Positions 1 to 5,727 of a DNA stretch of 5,801 bases are shown one piece after another (positions within the stretch are counted from its first letter, which is position 1; every line of letters starts with the position of its first letter). A program made the translations under genes and the position numbers. The notes beneath the pieces are model-generated. The model saw only the letters and a program-made list of their open reading frames with translations, searched no databases and was not told where the DNA came from. Location: the NCBI GenBank assembly GCA_016295545.1, contig JAEDLA010000103.1, forward strand, positions 1-5,801, written 5' to 3'. The DNA is from Oscillospiraceae bacterium (GTDB taxonomy: Bacteria; Bacillota; Clostridia; Oscillospirales; Ruminococcaceae).

Positions 1-72
1 CTCTTTGACAGAAAAAATAACTCATGGTATTTCAAGAAAATTGTTGAATCAGCAGTTAATGCTACTAAATAA
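1..72 (+). CDS. C-terminal end of an unidentified protein (5' part outside window)
   Basis: Frame 1 is open from the first base to a TAA at 70-72 and gives 23 residues, beginning LFDRKNNSWYFKKIVESAV. The terminator starting five bases after the stop supports this as a true gene end. The tail is amphipathic and basic, with an aromatic SWYFKKIVE stretch. That loosely recalls the last residues of family 1 glycoside hydrolases, where a Ser-x-x-Trp-Tyr-Lys-x-Val-Ile type ending is common. Twenty-three residues are too few to assign a family, so this is only a hint. Nothing can be said about its start, promoter or full length. Confidence 0.6.
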   Translation, partial: LFDRKNNSWYFKKIVESAVNATK

Positions 73-76
73 GACT

Positions 77-109
77 AAAGCCGGTGCGTTTGCACCGGCT
101 TTGTTTTTA
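77..109 (+). terminator. Intrinsic terminator of the left-edge gene
   Basis: A perfect 11-bp stem (77-87 pairing with 92-102, arm AAAGCCGGTGC) closes a GTTT loop and is followed by GTTTTTAT. It starts five bases after the stop codon of the left-edge gene. Read on the minus strand, the bases after the stem are only moderately U-rich (TAGTCTTATTT), so it may end transcripts of the small leftward gene as well, but less efficiently. Confidence 0.9.
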
Positions 110-121
110 TAAAATGAGTTC

Positions 122-409
122 TTATCGTTCTTCCAAAATCCCCATAATCGCTTGTAATTCGGATTTATTTGTTATCCGGCATATAAGCGAAAGACTGAAA
201 TAAGCTATTTGACCCATTTCAGACGGACCATCAATAATCCATCTTGCTCGGTTATAAATTGGAGCATATTCAATTACAATTTCTTTCAATGCTTTATTGT
301 TTAATGTCTTAATCCTTGACGGATTAAGAATAAAGGAAGCCAATTTTTTTGAAATGATTATCCCAAATTCTTTATTTATATAGTCAATCATATGTTGTTG
401 CTTATTCAT
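122..409 (-). CDS. Small protein of unknown function, 95 residues
   Basis: I do not recognise the family. The predicted product is 95 residues, soluble-looking and rich in Ile, Lys and Asn. A helical N-terminal part (MNKQQHMIDYINKEFG) is followed by a middle with an Ala-Pro-Ile-Tyr-Asn-Arg-Ala-Arg-Trp stretch and an Asp-Gly-Pro-Ser turn, then a hydrophobic, probably helical C-terminal third. There is no signal peptide, no clear membrane segment, and no Cys pair or known catalytic motif. A GTG at 418 could add three residues, but it lies inside the SD sequence AGGTGAT (420-414), which is spaced correctly for the ATG at 409, so I chose the ATG. A promoter with 17-bp spacing lies about 50 bp upstream. 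The gene is single, divergent from the carboxypeptidase, and more AT-rich (roughly one third GC in sampled lines) than the oxidoreductase, which is near half. That would fit later acquisition, but it is weak evidence. Being a real gene is supported by the SD and promoter; function is unknown. Confidence 0.72.
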   Translation of the reverse strand: MNKQQHMIDYINKEFGIIISKKLASFILNPSRIKTLNNKALKEIVIEYAPIYNRARWIIDGPSEMGQIAYFSLSLICRITNKSELQAIMGILEER

Positions 410-413
410 TGTT

Positions 414-420
414 ATCACCT
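414..420 (-). promoter_or_regulatory. Shine-Dalgarno site deciding the start of the 95-residue gene
   Basis: On the minus strand AGGTGAT (420-414) matches the 3' half of the extended anti-SD complement AGGAGGTGATC. It leaves four bases before the ATG at 409-407, or about six counted from the AGGTG core. The competing GTG codon at 418-416 is embedded in the site and so cannot use it. Confidence 0.65.
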
Positions 421-433
421 GATTTAAAATTTT

Positions 434-458
434 GTAATAAACAAAACCGACTTATTAC
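434..458 (-). other. Imperfect leader hairpin or dyad ahead of the 95-residue gene
   Basis: GTAATAA (434-440) and TTATTAC (452-458) form a 7-bp inverted repeat around an 11-base centre. It lies just at and after the predicted transcription start of the leftward small gene (about 456). It could be a protein-binding dyad or a weak 5' hairpin. Arms of this length made of A and T arise easily by chance, so this is a tentative call. Confidence 0.3.
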
Positions 459-462
459 CAAT

Positions 463-491
463 ATTATAACAAAAACCAAGTATAATTTCAA
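463..491 (-). promoter_or_regulatory. Sigma-A-type promoter for the 95-residue gene
   Basis: On the minus strand a TTGAAA -35 box (491-486) and a perfect TATAAT -10 box (468-463) are separated by 17 bases. The predicted start near 456 gives a leader of roughly 47 bases before the ATG at 409. It is back to back with the carboxypeptidase promoter, the two -35 boxes being about 38 bp apart. Confidence 0.72.
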
Positions 492-529
492 TCACTTCAT
501 AAACTTTTTGATTTGACTATCCCTGTCCC

Positions 530-558
530 TTGACGTAAGCCGGACGATATGTTAAAAT
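530..558 (+). promoter_or_regulatory. Sigma-A-type promoter for the S11 carboxypeptidase
   Basis: TTGACG (530-535) and TAAAAT (553-558) are spaced by exactly 17 bases, each one mismatch from consensus. The start is expected near 565, giving a short leader of about 28 bases that contains the GAGGG ribosome-binding site at 582-586. Confidence 0.75.
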
Positions 559-592
559 ATAATAGAGAAATTTGATATTTTGAGGGAAAAGA

Positions 593-1600
593 ATGAAAAA
601 GGAATCGAATTCTGCCGGAGGAGTTGCTCTCTGGCTTTTTGTTATTTTATTGCTGCTGCTTATAATTTTAGGCGGCGTTACGCTGCTGCAAAAGAGAAAC
701 AGCAACAGTACTGCCTCTGCCGGCATATCGCAGTCTGACTCTGTGGAGAGTGAAACCGAATCCACTACCGAACCGCCCACAGAACCCCCGACCGAGCCGG
801 AAACAACTGCACGCACCTTTAATTTCGATTACATGGAAATTGAAAGCGAAACTGCTCTGCTGACCGACCTTGACGGTAATGAGATTTTTTCACAGAACCA
901 GTTTGAGAGGATATATCCGGCGTCACTCACCAAAATTATGACGGCGATCGTTGCGATTGAAAATGTTTACGACATTGACGAAACTATCATGATAACCGGT
1001 GGTGTATTCGACCAGGTCAATGCTGAAAACGGTGCAACAGCCGGATTTTTGGCCTATGAGGAAGTAAGCTACAGGGATTTGCTTTACGGTGCGCTTTTAA
1101 GCTCCGGAGCGGAATGCTGTCTTACTCTTGCAAATTATGTCAGCGGAAGTGAATGGGATTTCGTACAGCTTATGAACGAAAAGGCGCAGGAGCTTGGCAT
1201 GAATGACACAAATTTCACCAATGTCTGCGGATTCCACAACTATGACCACTATTCAACAGCTGCCGACATATCCCTTTTGCTGAGATACGCACTTGAAAAC
1301 GATACATTTTATGAGATATTCACATCTCAGAGCTATTACACAGAAACCAACGAGCACCCCGACGGAATAACCCTTTACAGCACAATGTTCTCCGCAATGG
1401 ATTCGTCCTACATCACCGGCGGAAGAATACTTGGCGGAAAAACAGGATATACAGACGAGGCAGGACTTTGCCTTGCGTCACTTGCCGAGGTTGACGGTAC
1501 TCTGTACACACTTGTAACGACCGGTGCGCCGGGTTCGCATTACACAGAACCGCTGCATATCTATGACGCTGTCAACATCTATGAAAAACTGAGTGAATAA
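593..1600 (+). CDS. Membrane-anchored D-alanyl-D-alanine carboxypeptidase, peptidase family S11
   Basis: The 335-residue product should remove the terminal D-Ala from peptidoglycan pentapeptide stems on the outer face of the membrane, limiting cross-linking. Residues 1-10 are short and polar. Residues 11-32 form a Leu/Ile-rich membrane segment that acts as a signal anchor or uncleaved signal. Residues 40-73 are a Ser/Thr/Glu/Pro linker with tandem TEPP units, probably spanning cell-wall space. The penicillin-binding domain follows: the SxxK active site is S111-L-T-K114 in YPASLTK, and the KTG triad is K283-T-G285 in GGKTGYTDEAG. The second motif, normally Ser-Gly-Asn, reads S171-G172-A173, so the Asn is replaced. 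The HYSTAADI stretch near 219-226 is also typical of the family. No C-terminal amphipathic anchor or PBP5 C-terminal domain is present, which fits anchoring at the N-terminus. GAGGG (582-586) is six bases before the ATG. The gene is monocistronic, with its own promoter and terminator. DacA/DacF/VanY-type names are all possible, so I give no symbol. Confidence 0.92.
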   Translation: MKKESNSAGGVALWLFVILLLLLIILGGVTLLQKRNSNSTASAGISQSDSVESETESTTEPPTEPPTEPETTARTFNFDYMEIESETALLTDLDGNEIFSQNQFERIYPASLTKIMTAIVAIENVYDIDETIMITGGVFDQVNAENGATAGFLAYEEVSYRDLLYGALLSSGAECCLTLANYVSGSEWDFVQLMNEKAQELGMNDTNFTNVCGFHNYDHYSTAADISLLLRYALENDTFYEIFTSQSYYTETNEHPDGITLYSTMFSAMDSSYITGGRILGGKTGYTDEAGLCLASLAEVDGTLYTLVTTGAPGSHYTEPLHIYDAVNIYEKLSE

Positions 1601-1618
1601 ATATTTCTCCAATAAATG

Positions 1619-1657
1619 AAAAAGTTTCGGAAACCAACAGGTATCCGAAACTTTTTT
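1619..1657 (+). terminator. Intrinsic terminator of the carboxypeptidase gene
   Basis: A 13-bp stem (1619-1631 with 1644-1656, core AGTTTCGGA) begins 18 bases after the stop. Inside it, ACC and GGT (1633-1635 with 1640-1642) can pair across one mismatch, leaving an AACA loop. The run of six T at 1652-1657 is the plus-strand U-tract. The A-run on the left arm gives a U-run on the minus strand too, so it can serve as a back-up terminator for the convergent oxidoreductase transcript. Confidence 0.9.
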
Positions 1658-1665
1658 GCTTTACT

Positions 1666-1706
1666 AAAAAAGTGAGACTGCTGCGTGTACTGCAGCAGTC
1701 TCTTTT
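1666..1706 (-). terminator. Intrinsic terminator of the oxidoreductase gene
   Basis: A perfect 11-bp stem (1674-1684 with 1692-1702, arm GAGACTGCTGC) closes a 7-base loop. Read on the minus strand, the stem is followed by AC and six T (1671-1666), the right polarity for the leftward gene that ends at 1778. On the plus strand it is followed only by TTTTGT, so some bidirectional activity is possible. Confidence 0.85.
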
Positions 1707-1777
1707 GTATGTTCTGGACCTCCCGCATTGTTCTGCGGTACTTCCTTTCGCATCTTAAATTTTATCAGCTTTGCTGA

Positions 1778-4700
1778 TTAAGCTTCTTCACCGTAAAGCT
1801 TTGAAAGTCTTGTCAGATAATCATATCTGTCCTTAGCATTTGCAAGAGCCTTGTCGAAGAGCTTTTCTGCTCTCTCAGGATTCTGACGAGCAAGTGCATT
1901 GTAACGAACCTCACCCATAAGGAAGTTCTTGTATTCGTCAGTATTAGGAGCCTTTGAATCCATGATGAATGGGTTCTTGCCCTCTGCCTTGAGAGTCGGG
2001 TTGTATCTGTAAAGGTGCCAGTAACCTGCCTGAACAGCCTTCTTTTCTTCTGCCATAGAAGTACCCATACCAGTCTTGATACCATGGTTGATACATGGAG
2101 CATAACCGATAATGATTGACGGACCGTTATAAGCCTCAGCCTCTGCAATAGCCTTGATACACTGATTCATGTCAGCACCCATAGCAATGTGAGCAACGTA
2201 AACGTAGCCATAGCTCATTGCGATACCAGCCAGATCCTTCTTCTTAACTTCCTTACCAGCAGCAGCAAACTGTGCAATAGCACCTGTAGGAGTTGACTTG
2301 GATGACTGACCGCCTGTGTTGGAGTAAACTTCTGTATCGAATACGAAGATGTTTACGTCCTGACCGGAAGCGATAACGTGGTCGAGACCGCCGAAACCGA
2401 TATCATAAGCCCAGCCGTCACCACCGAAGATCCACTGTGACTTCTTTCTCAGGTAATCCTTGGAAGCAAGAATTTCCTTGGCAGCGTCGCAGCCGCAAGC
2501 CTCAAGTGCAGCAACCAGCTTGTTTGTAGCAGGTGTGTTAGCGTTTCCGTCTTCTACTGTATCGAGATATTCAGCAATTGCTGCCTTAACGTCAGCATTG
2601 TCTGTTGTTTCGTTTAATGCCTGTACCTTAGCGATAACTCTGTTTCTGAGAGTCTTCTGACCTAAGAACATACCGTAACCGAATTCAGCGTTGTCCTCGA
2701 AGAGTGAGTTGGACCATGCAGGACCCTTGCCTTCCTTATTGAATGTGTAAGGAGTTGAAGGTGCAGAACCGCCCCAGATTGAAGAACAGCCTGTTGCGTT
2801 GGCAATGTACATTCTGTCGCCGAAGAGCTGTGTGATAAGCTTTGCATAAGGTGTTTCGCCGCAGCCTGCGCAAGCGCCTGAGAATTCAAGCATTGGCTGT
2901 CTGAACTGTGAGCCCTTAACTGTTGTTGCCTTGAACTTTTCAGCAACTGCCGGCTTTTCGTCAATTGTAAGACCATAAGCAAACTTATCCTGTTCGCCCA
3001 GCTGTGATTCCAGAGGCTGCATTACAAGAGCCTTGTTCTTAGCAGGACATACGTTAGCACATGAACCGCAGCCTGTACAGTCAAGTGCAGAAACTGTCAT
3101 AGCGAACTTCATTCCGTCCATAGCAGGCTTGAAATCAGCCATCTTCATGCCGGCAGGTGCAGCAGCAGCCTCGTCAGCAGAAAGTGCAACCGGTCTGATA
3201 ACAGCGTGCGGACAAACGTAAGAACACTGGTTACACTGGATACAGTTTTCAGGAATCCACTCAGGAACCTTAACTGCGATACCTCTCTTTTCAAATGCAG
3301 CAGAGCCCTGCGGGAATGTACCGTCAGCAGCGTCCTTGAATGTTGAAACAGGGAGTGAATCACCCTTCTGTGCATTACATGGGATTTGAATGTTGTTTAC
3401 ATAGTTTTCAAGAGCCTTGTTATCGCTTGTAACGTGAGCCATACCCATCTGAGTATCAGCAGCGTCTGCCCATGAAGCAGGGATGTCGATCTTTACGATG
3501 TTCTGGTGACCAGCGTCAATAGCGTTCCAGTTCTTTTCAACAATATCCTGTCCCTTCTTGCTGTATGAAGCCTCAGCAGCAGCCTTCATGTACTTTACAG
3601 CGTCCTCGAAAGGAATGATGTTAGCGAGCTTGAAGAATGCAGACTGGAGAATTGTGTTGATTCTTGTACCCATTCCTGTTTCTTCACCAAGCTTAACGCC
3701 GTTGATTGTATAGAAATTGATGTTGTTCTGTGCGAGATATCTCTTAACCTGTCCCGGGAGATGCTTTTCAAGGCCTTCCATATCCCAGATTGTGTTAAGA
3801 AGGAATGTACCGCCCGGCTTGATGTCGGAAACCATATCGTACTTGTCGATATAGCTCTGGTTGTGACAGGCAACGAAGTCAGCCTTGTTGATAAGGTATG
3901 TTGACTTGATTGGTGTCTTACCGAAACGGAGGTGAGAAATTGTAACACCGCCGGACTTCTTGGAGTCATAAGCGAAGTAAGCCTGAGCGTAGAGGTCAGT
4001 ATGGTCACCGATGATCTTGATAGAGTTCTTGTTAGCACCTACTGTACCGTCTGAACCAAGACCCCAGAACTTACATGATGTTGTACCTGCAGGAGCAGTG
4101 TCAGGGCTTTCTGTTGGTTCAAGAGAGAGGTTTGTAACATCATCCTTGATACCGATTGTGAATCTTGGCTTTTCTGTGTTCTTGAATACAGCGATGATCT
4201 GTTCAGGAGTTGTATCCTTTGAACCAAGACCGTATCTGCCTGTGAATACAGGAACATCGTTGAACTTAGTGCCCTTGAGAGCAGCAACAACGTCGAGGTA
4301 AAGAGGTTCGCCCAGTGAGCCTGGTTCCTTAGTTCTGTCAAGAACTGAGATTCTCTTTACGCTGTCAGGAATAGCTTCAACAAGCTTGTCAGCAACGAAA
4401 GGTCTGTAAAGTCTTACCTTAACAAGACCATACTTTCCACCGTTAGCGTTTAAGTAGTCGATAGTTTCCTCAATTGTATCGTTAACAGAACCCATAGCGA
4501 TAATGATGTGTTCTGCATCAGCTGCACCGTAGTAGTTGAAGAGCTTGTAGTCTGTACCGAGCTTAGCGTTAACCTTGCCCATGTATTCTTCAACGATTGC
4601 AGGCATAGCGTCGTAGTAAGGGTTGCAGGCTTCTCTTGCCTGGAAGAAGATATCAGGGTTCTGAGCTGTACCTCTTAATACAGGGTGCTCAGGATTGAGA

Positions 4701-5320
4701 GCTTCGTCACGGAATCTCTGAACAGCGTCCATATCGAGCATATCGAGAAGGTCAGCATCGTCCCATGTTTCGATCTTCTGAATTTCGTGAGATGTTCTGA
4801 AACCATCAAAGAAGTGGATAAACGGAACTCTGCCCTTGATTGTTGCAAGGTGAGCAACAGCACCGAGGTCCATGATTTCCTGTGGGTTTGATGAACAGAG
4901 CATTGCATAGCCTGTCTGACGGCAAGCGTAGATATCGGAATGGTCACCGAAAATGTTCAGAGCGTGTGAAGATACACAACGAGCTGAAACGTGAATAACT
5001 GAAGGAAGCAGTTCACCAGCGATCTTGTACATATTAGGAATCATAAGGAGAAGACCCTGTGATGCTGTGTATGTAGTTGTGAGAGCACCGGCAGCGAGAG
5101 AGCCGTGAACAGCACCAGCTGCACCTGCTTCTGACTGCATTTCAACAACCTGTACAGGCTGTCCGAATAAATTCTTCTTATCTTTTGCGGACCATTGGTC
5201 TGTAACTTCGGCCATTGGTGATGACGGTGTGATAGGATAAATAGCTGCGAGTTCTGTAAATGGGTATGATACCCATGCAGCAGCGTTATTACCGTCCATG
5301 GTTTTCATTTTTCTTGCCAT
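1778..5320 (-). CDS. nifJ: Pyruvate:ferredoxin (flavodoxin) oxidoreductase, single-chain homodimeric type
   Basis: The 1180-residue cytoplasmic enzyme oxidises pyruvate with CoA to acetyl-CoA and CO2, passing two electrons to ferredoxin or flavodoxin. This is the central link from glycolysis to hydrogen, acetate or butyrate formation in anaerobes. Length matches clostridial and NifJ homologues (about 1170-1180). The N-terminal thiamine-diphosphate/pyruvate domain has YPITP (28-32), E64 and R114, at the same numbers as catalytic T31, E64 and R114 of the Desulfovibrio africanus enzyme. Domain II spans about 260-400 and the gamma-type domain III about 410-640, including RFGKTPIKS near 465. The ferredoxin domain carries two 4Fe-4S motifs: C693, C696, C699, C703 and C748, C751, C754, C758. 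The proximal cluster ligands are C817, C820, C845 and C1076. Thiamine diphosphate binding is shown by GGDGWAYDIG (966-975) and the VYSNTGGQ stretch (998-1005). The long C-terminal oxygen-protecting extension of D. africanus is not present. No frameshift or missing ligand is seen. AGGAGG is ten bases before the ATG. It is monocistronic with its own promoter and terminator. Confidence 0.98.
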   Translation of the reverse strand: MARKMKTMDGNNAAAWVSYPFTELAAIYPITPSSPMAEVTDQWSAKDKKNLFGQPVQVVEMQSEAGAAGAVHGSLAAGALTTTYTASQGLLLMIPNMYKIAGELLPSVIHVSARCVSSHALNIFGDHSDIYACRQTGYAMLCSSNPQEIMDLGAVAHLATIKGRVPFIHFFDGFRTSHEIQKIETWDDADLLDMLDMDAVQRFRDEALNPEHPVLRGTAQNPDIFFQAREACNPYYDAMPAIVEEYMGKVNAKLGTDYKLFNYYGAADAEHIIIAMGSVNDTIEETIDYLNANGGKYGLVKVRLYRPFVADKLVEAIPDSVKRISVLDRTKEPGSLGEPLYLDVVAALKGTKFNDVPVFTGRYGLGSKDTTPEQIIAVFKNTEKPRFTIGIKDDVTNLSLEPTESPDTAPAGTTSCKFWGLGSDGTVGANKNSIKIIGDHTDLYAQAYFAYDSKKSGGVTISHLRFGKTPIKSTYLINKADFVACHNQSYIDKYDMVSDIKPGGTFLLNTIWDMEGLEKHLPGQVKRYLAQNNINFYTINGVKLGEETGMGTRINTILQSAFFKLANIIPFEDAVKYMKAAAEASYSKKGQDIVEKNWNAIDAGHQNIVKIDIPASWADAADTQMGMAHVTSDNKALENYVNNIQIPCNAQKGDSLPVSTFKDAADGTFPQGSAAFEKRGIAVKVPEWIPENCIQCNQCSYVCPHAVIRPVALSADEAAAAPAGMKMADFKPAMDGMKFAMTVSALDCTGCGSCANVCPAKNKALVMQPLESQLGEQDKFAYGLTIDEKPAVAEKFKATTVKGSQFRQPMLEFSGACAGCGETPYAKLITQLFGDRMYIANATGCSSIWGGSAPSTPYTFNKEGKGPAWSNSLFEDNAEFGYGMFLGQKTLRNRVIAKVQALNETTDNADVKAAIAEYLDTVEDGNANTPATNKLVAALEACGCDAAKEILASKDYLRKKSQWIFGGDGWAYDIGFGGLDHVIASGQDVNIFVFDTEVYSNTGGQSSKSTPTGAIAQFAAAGKEVKKKDLAGIAMSYGYVYVAHIAMGADMNQCIKAIAEAEAYNGPSIIIGYAPCINHGIKTGMGTSMAEEKKAVQAGYWHLYRYNPTLKAEGKNPFIMDSKAPNTDEYKNFLMGEVRYNALARQNPERAEKLFDKALANAKDRYDYLTRLSKLYGEEA

Positions 5321-5330
5321 TGGTAATAGT

Positions 5331-5336
5331 CCTCCT
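5331..5336 (-). promoter_or_regulatory. Ribosome-binding site of the oxidoreductase
   Basis: A full AGGAGG on the minus strand (5336-5331) sits ten bases before the ATG at 5320-5318. That spacing is slightly long, but the site supports this ATG over the in-frame Met codons at residues 5 and 8, which would be 22 and 31 bases away. Confidence 0.8.
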
Positions 5337-5389
5337 GATTAATGTTAAAATATTTGCAGTTATATGGACACACATAACTTTACTATATA

Positions 5390-5418
5390 ATAATACCATA
5401 TCAGCGGCATTTTGTAAA
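5390..5418 (-). promoter_or_regulatory. Sigma-A-type promoter of the oxidoreductase
   Basis: On the minus strand TTTACA (5418-5413) and TATTAT (5395-5390), each one mismatch from consensus, are separated by 17 bases. The start is expected near 5383, giving a leader of about 60 bases. A perfect TTGACA (5433-5428) lies further upstream, but its correctly spaced -10 position reads ATGCCG, so it is probably not a working -35. A 10-bp palindrome AAAGTACTTT (5416-5425) overlaps the -35 box and could be an operator, though such AT-rich palindromes are frequent by chance. Confidence 0.7.
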
Positions 5419-5636
5419 GTACTTTTTTGTCAAAATCCTCATAAAAATAACGTTAAAACAAAGGTTTTGCTGAACAGGCAGAAACAAAAGCATTTCTCCT
5501 TAAAATGTTAAGCAGAGATATTCGTTCGGGCGTTATTCGTCAGAAAATAGCAAAAGCGCAGAAAAAGCGACAGATTTGCCATTAAAATTGTATAATCTTT
5601 TGTGTGAAATATTGGTGAAAATTACAAAATTCACTT
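5419..5636. other. Intergenic stretch without a convincing gene
   Basis: This non-coding part of the gap right of the oxidoreductase holds only short open frames lacking a properly spaced ribosome-binding site. I see no tRNA, CRISPR or insertion-sequence ends. A TATAAT at 5591-5596 has only a poor partner (GCGACA at 5567-5572, 18-base spacing), so it is at best a weak secondary rightward promoter. The stretch 5521-5580 is richer in G and C than its surroundings but forms no strong hairpin that I can find. Confidence 0.5.
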
Positions 5637-5692
5637 GAAAATCAAAAAAAATCCGATTTTTTGTTGACGATTATCACAATTTAGTGTATAAT
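5637..5692 (+). promoter_or_regulatory. Strong rightward promoter with UP-like AT tract; gene lies beyond the right edge
   Basis: TTGACG (5664-5669) and a perfect TATAAT (5687-5692) are spaced by 17 bases, with start expected near 5699. Immediately upstream, A8 (5644-5651) and T6 (5657-5662) fall where an UP element would contact the RNA polymerase alpha subunit. This is the closest match to a consensus promoter in the window. No coding start with a ribosome-binding site follows before 5801, so the leader is at least about 100 bases and the target gene is off the window. Confidence 0.75.
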
Positions 5693-5703
5693 AACTACAG
5701 TGA

Positions 5704-5727
5704 TAAAATAATTCATGAATTATTTTA
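5704..5727. repeat. Perfect 24-bp palindrome just downstream of the right-edge promoter
   Basis: The arm TAAAATAATTCA (5704-5715) is followed directly by its exact reverse complement (5716-5727). GTG at 5700-5702 and CAC at 5728-5730 extend the symmetry with one unpaired A (5703). It begins about five bases after the predicted transcription start, so it could be a repressor operator blocking promoter clearance. It could also be a 5'-terminal hairpin in the RNA (ten pairs around a CAUG loop, plus three more beyond the bulge). No regulator family can be assigned from the sequence. Confidence 0.7.

Noticed and set aside
517..816. Minus-strand frame encoding a Gly/Ser/Val repeat protein
   Set aside because: It is the mirror of the Thr/Glu/Pro linker and promoter region of the carboxypeptidase. 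The apparent repeats come from the repetitive codons on the plus strand.
1720..1737. CCGCA / TGCGG stem in the convergent gap
   Set aside because: Only five pairs and no U-tract on either side, so it is not a terminator and nothing else supports a role.
1764..1778. Small hairpin ATCAGC-TTT-GCTGAT at the oxidoreductase stop codon
   Set aside because: Six base pairs with no U-tract on the minus strand; the longer hairpin at 1674-1702 is a much better terminator.
4011..4301. Open frames antisense to or out of frame with the oxidoreductase (also 2460-2660, 3033-3221, 3595-4038, 4675-4947 and others)
   Set aside because: All lie within the unambiguous oxidoreductase gene, show composition expected of shadow frames, match no family, and lack a suitable ribosome-binding site.
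5260..5511. Plus-strand frame of 83 codons with a hydrophobic start
   Set aside because: It begins inside the oxidoreductase gene, crosses its promoter, and has no ribosome-binding site or recognisable domain.
5505..5585. Plus-strand frame for a 26-residue basic peptide
   Set aside because: No ribosome-binding site upstream (the sequence before the ATG is CTCCTT, the wrong polarity) and only a poor promoter nearby.
5597..5625. Possible Rex (NADH-sensing repressor) site in TGTGTGAAATATTGGTGAAA
   Set aside because: Only one half resembles TTGTGAA; the other half-site TTCACAA in proper register is missing, and it is some 200 bp from the oxidoreductase promoter.
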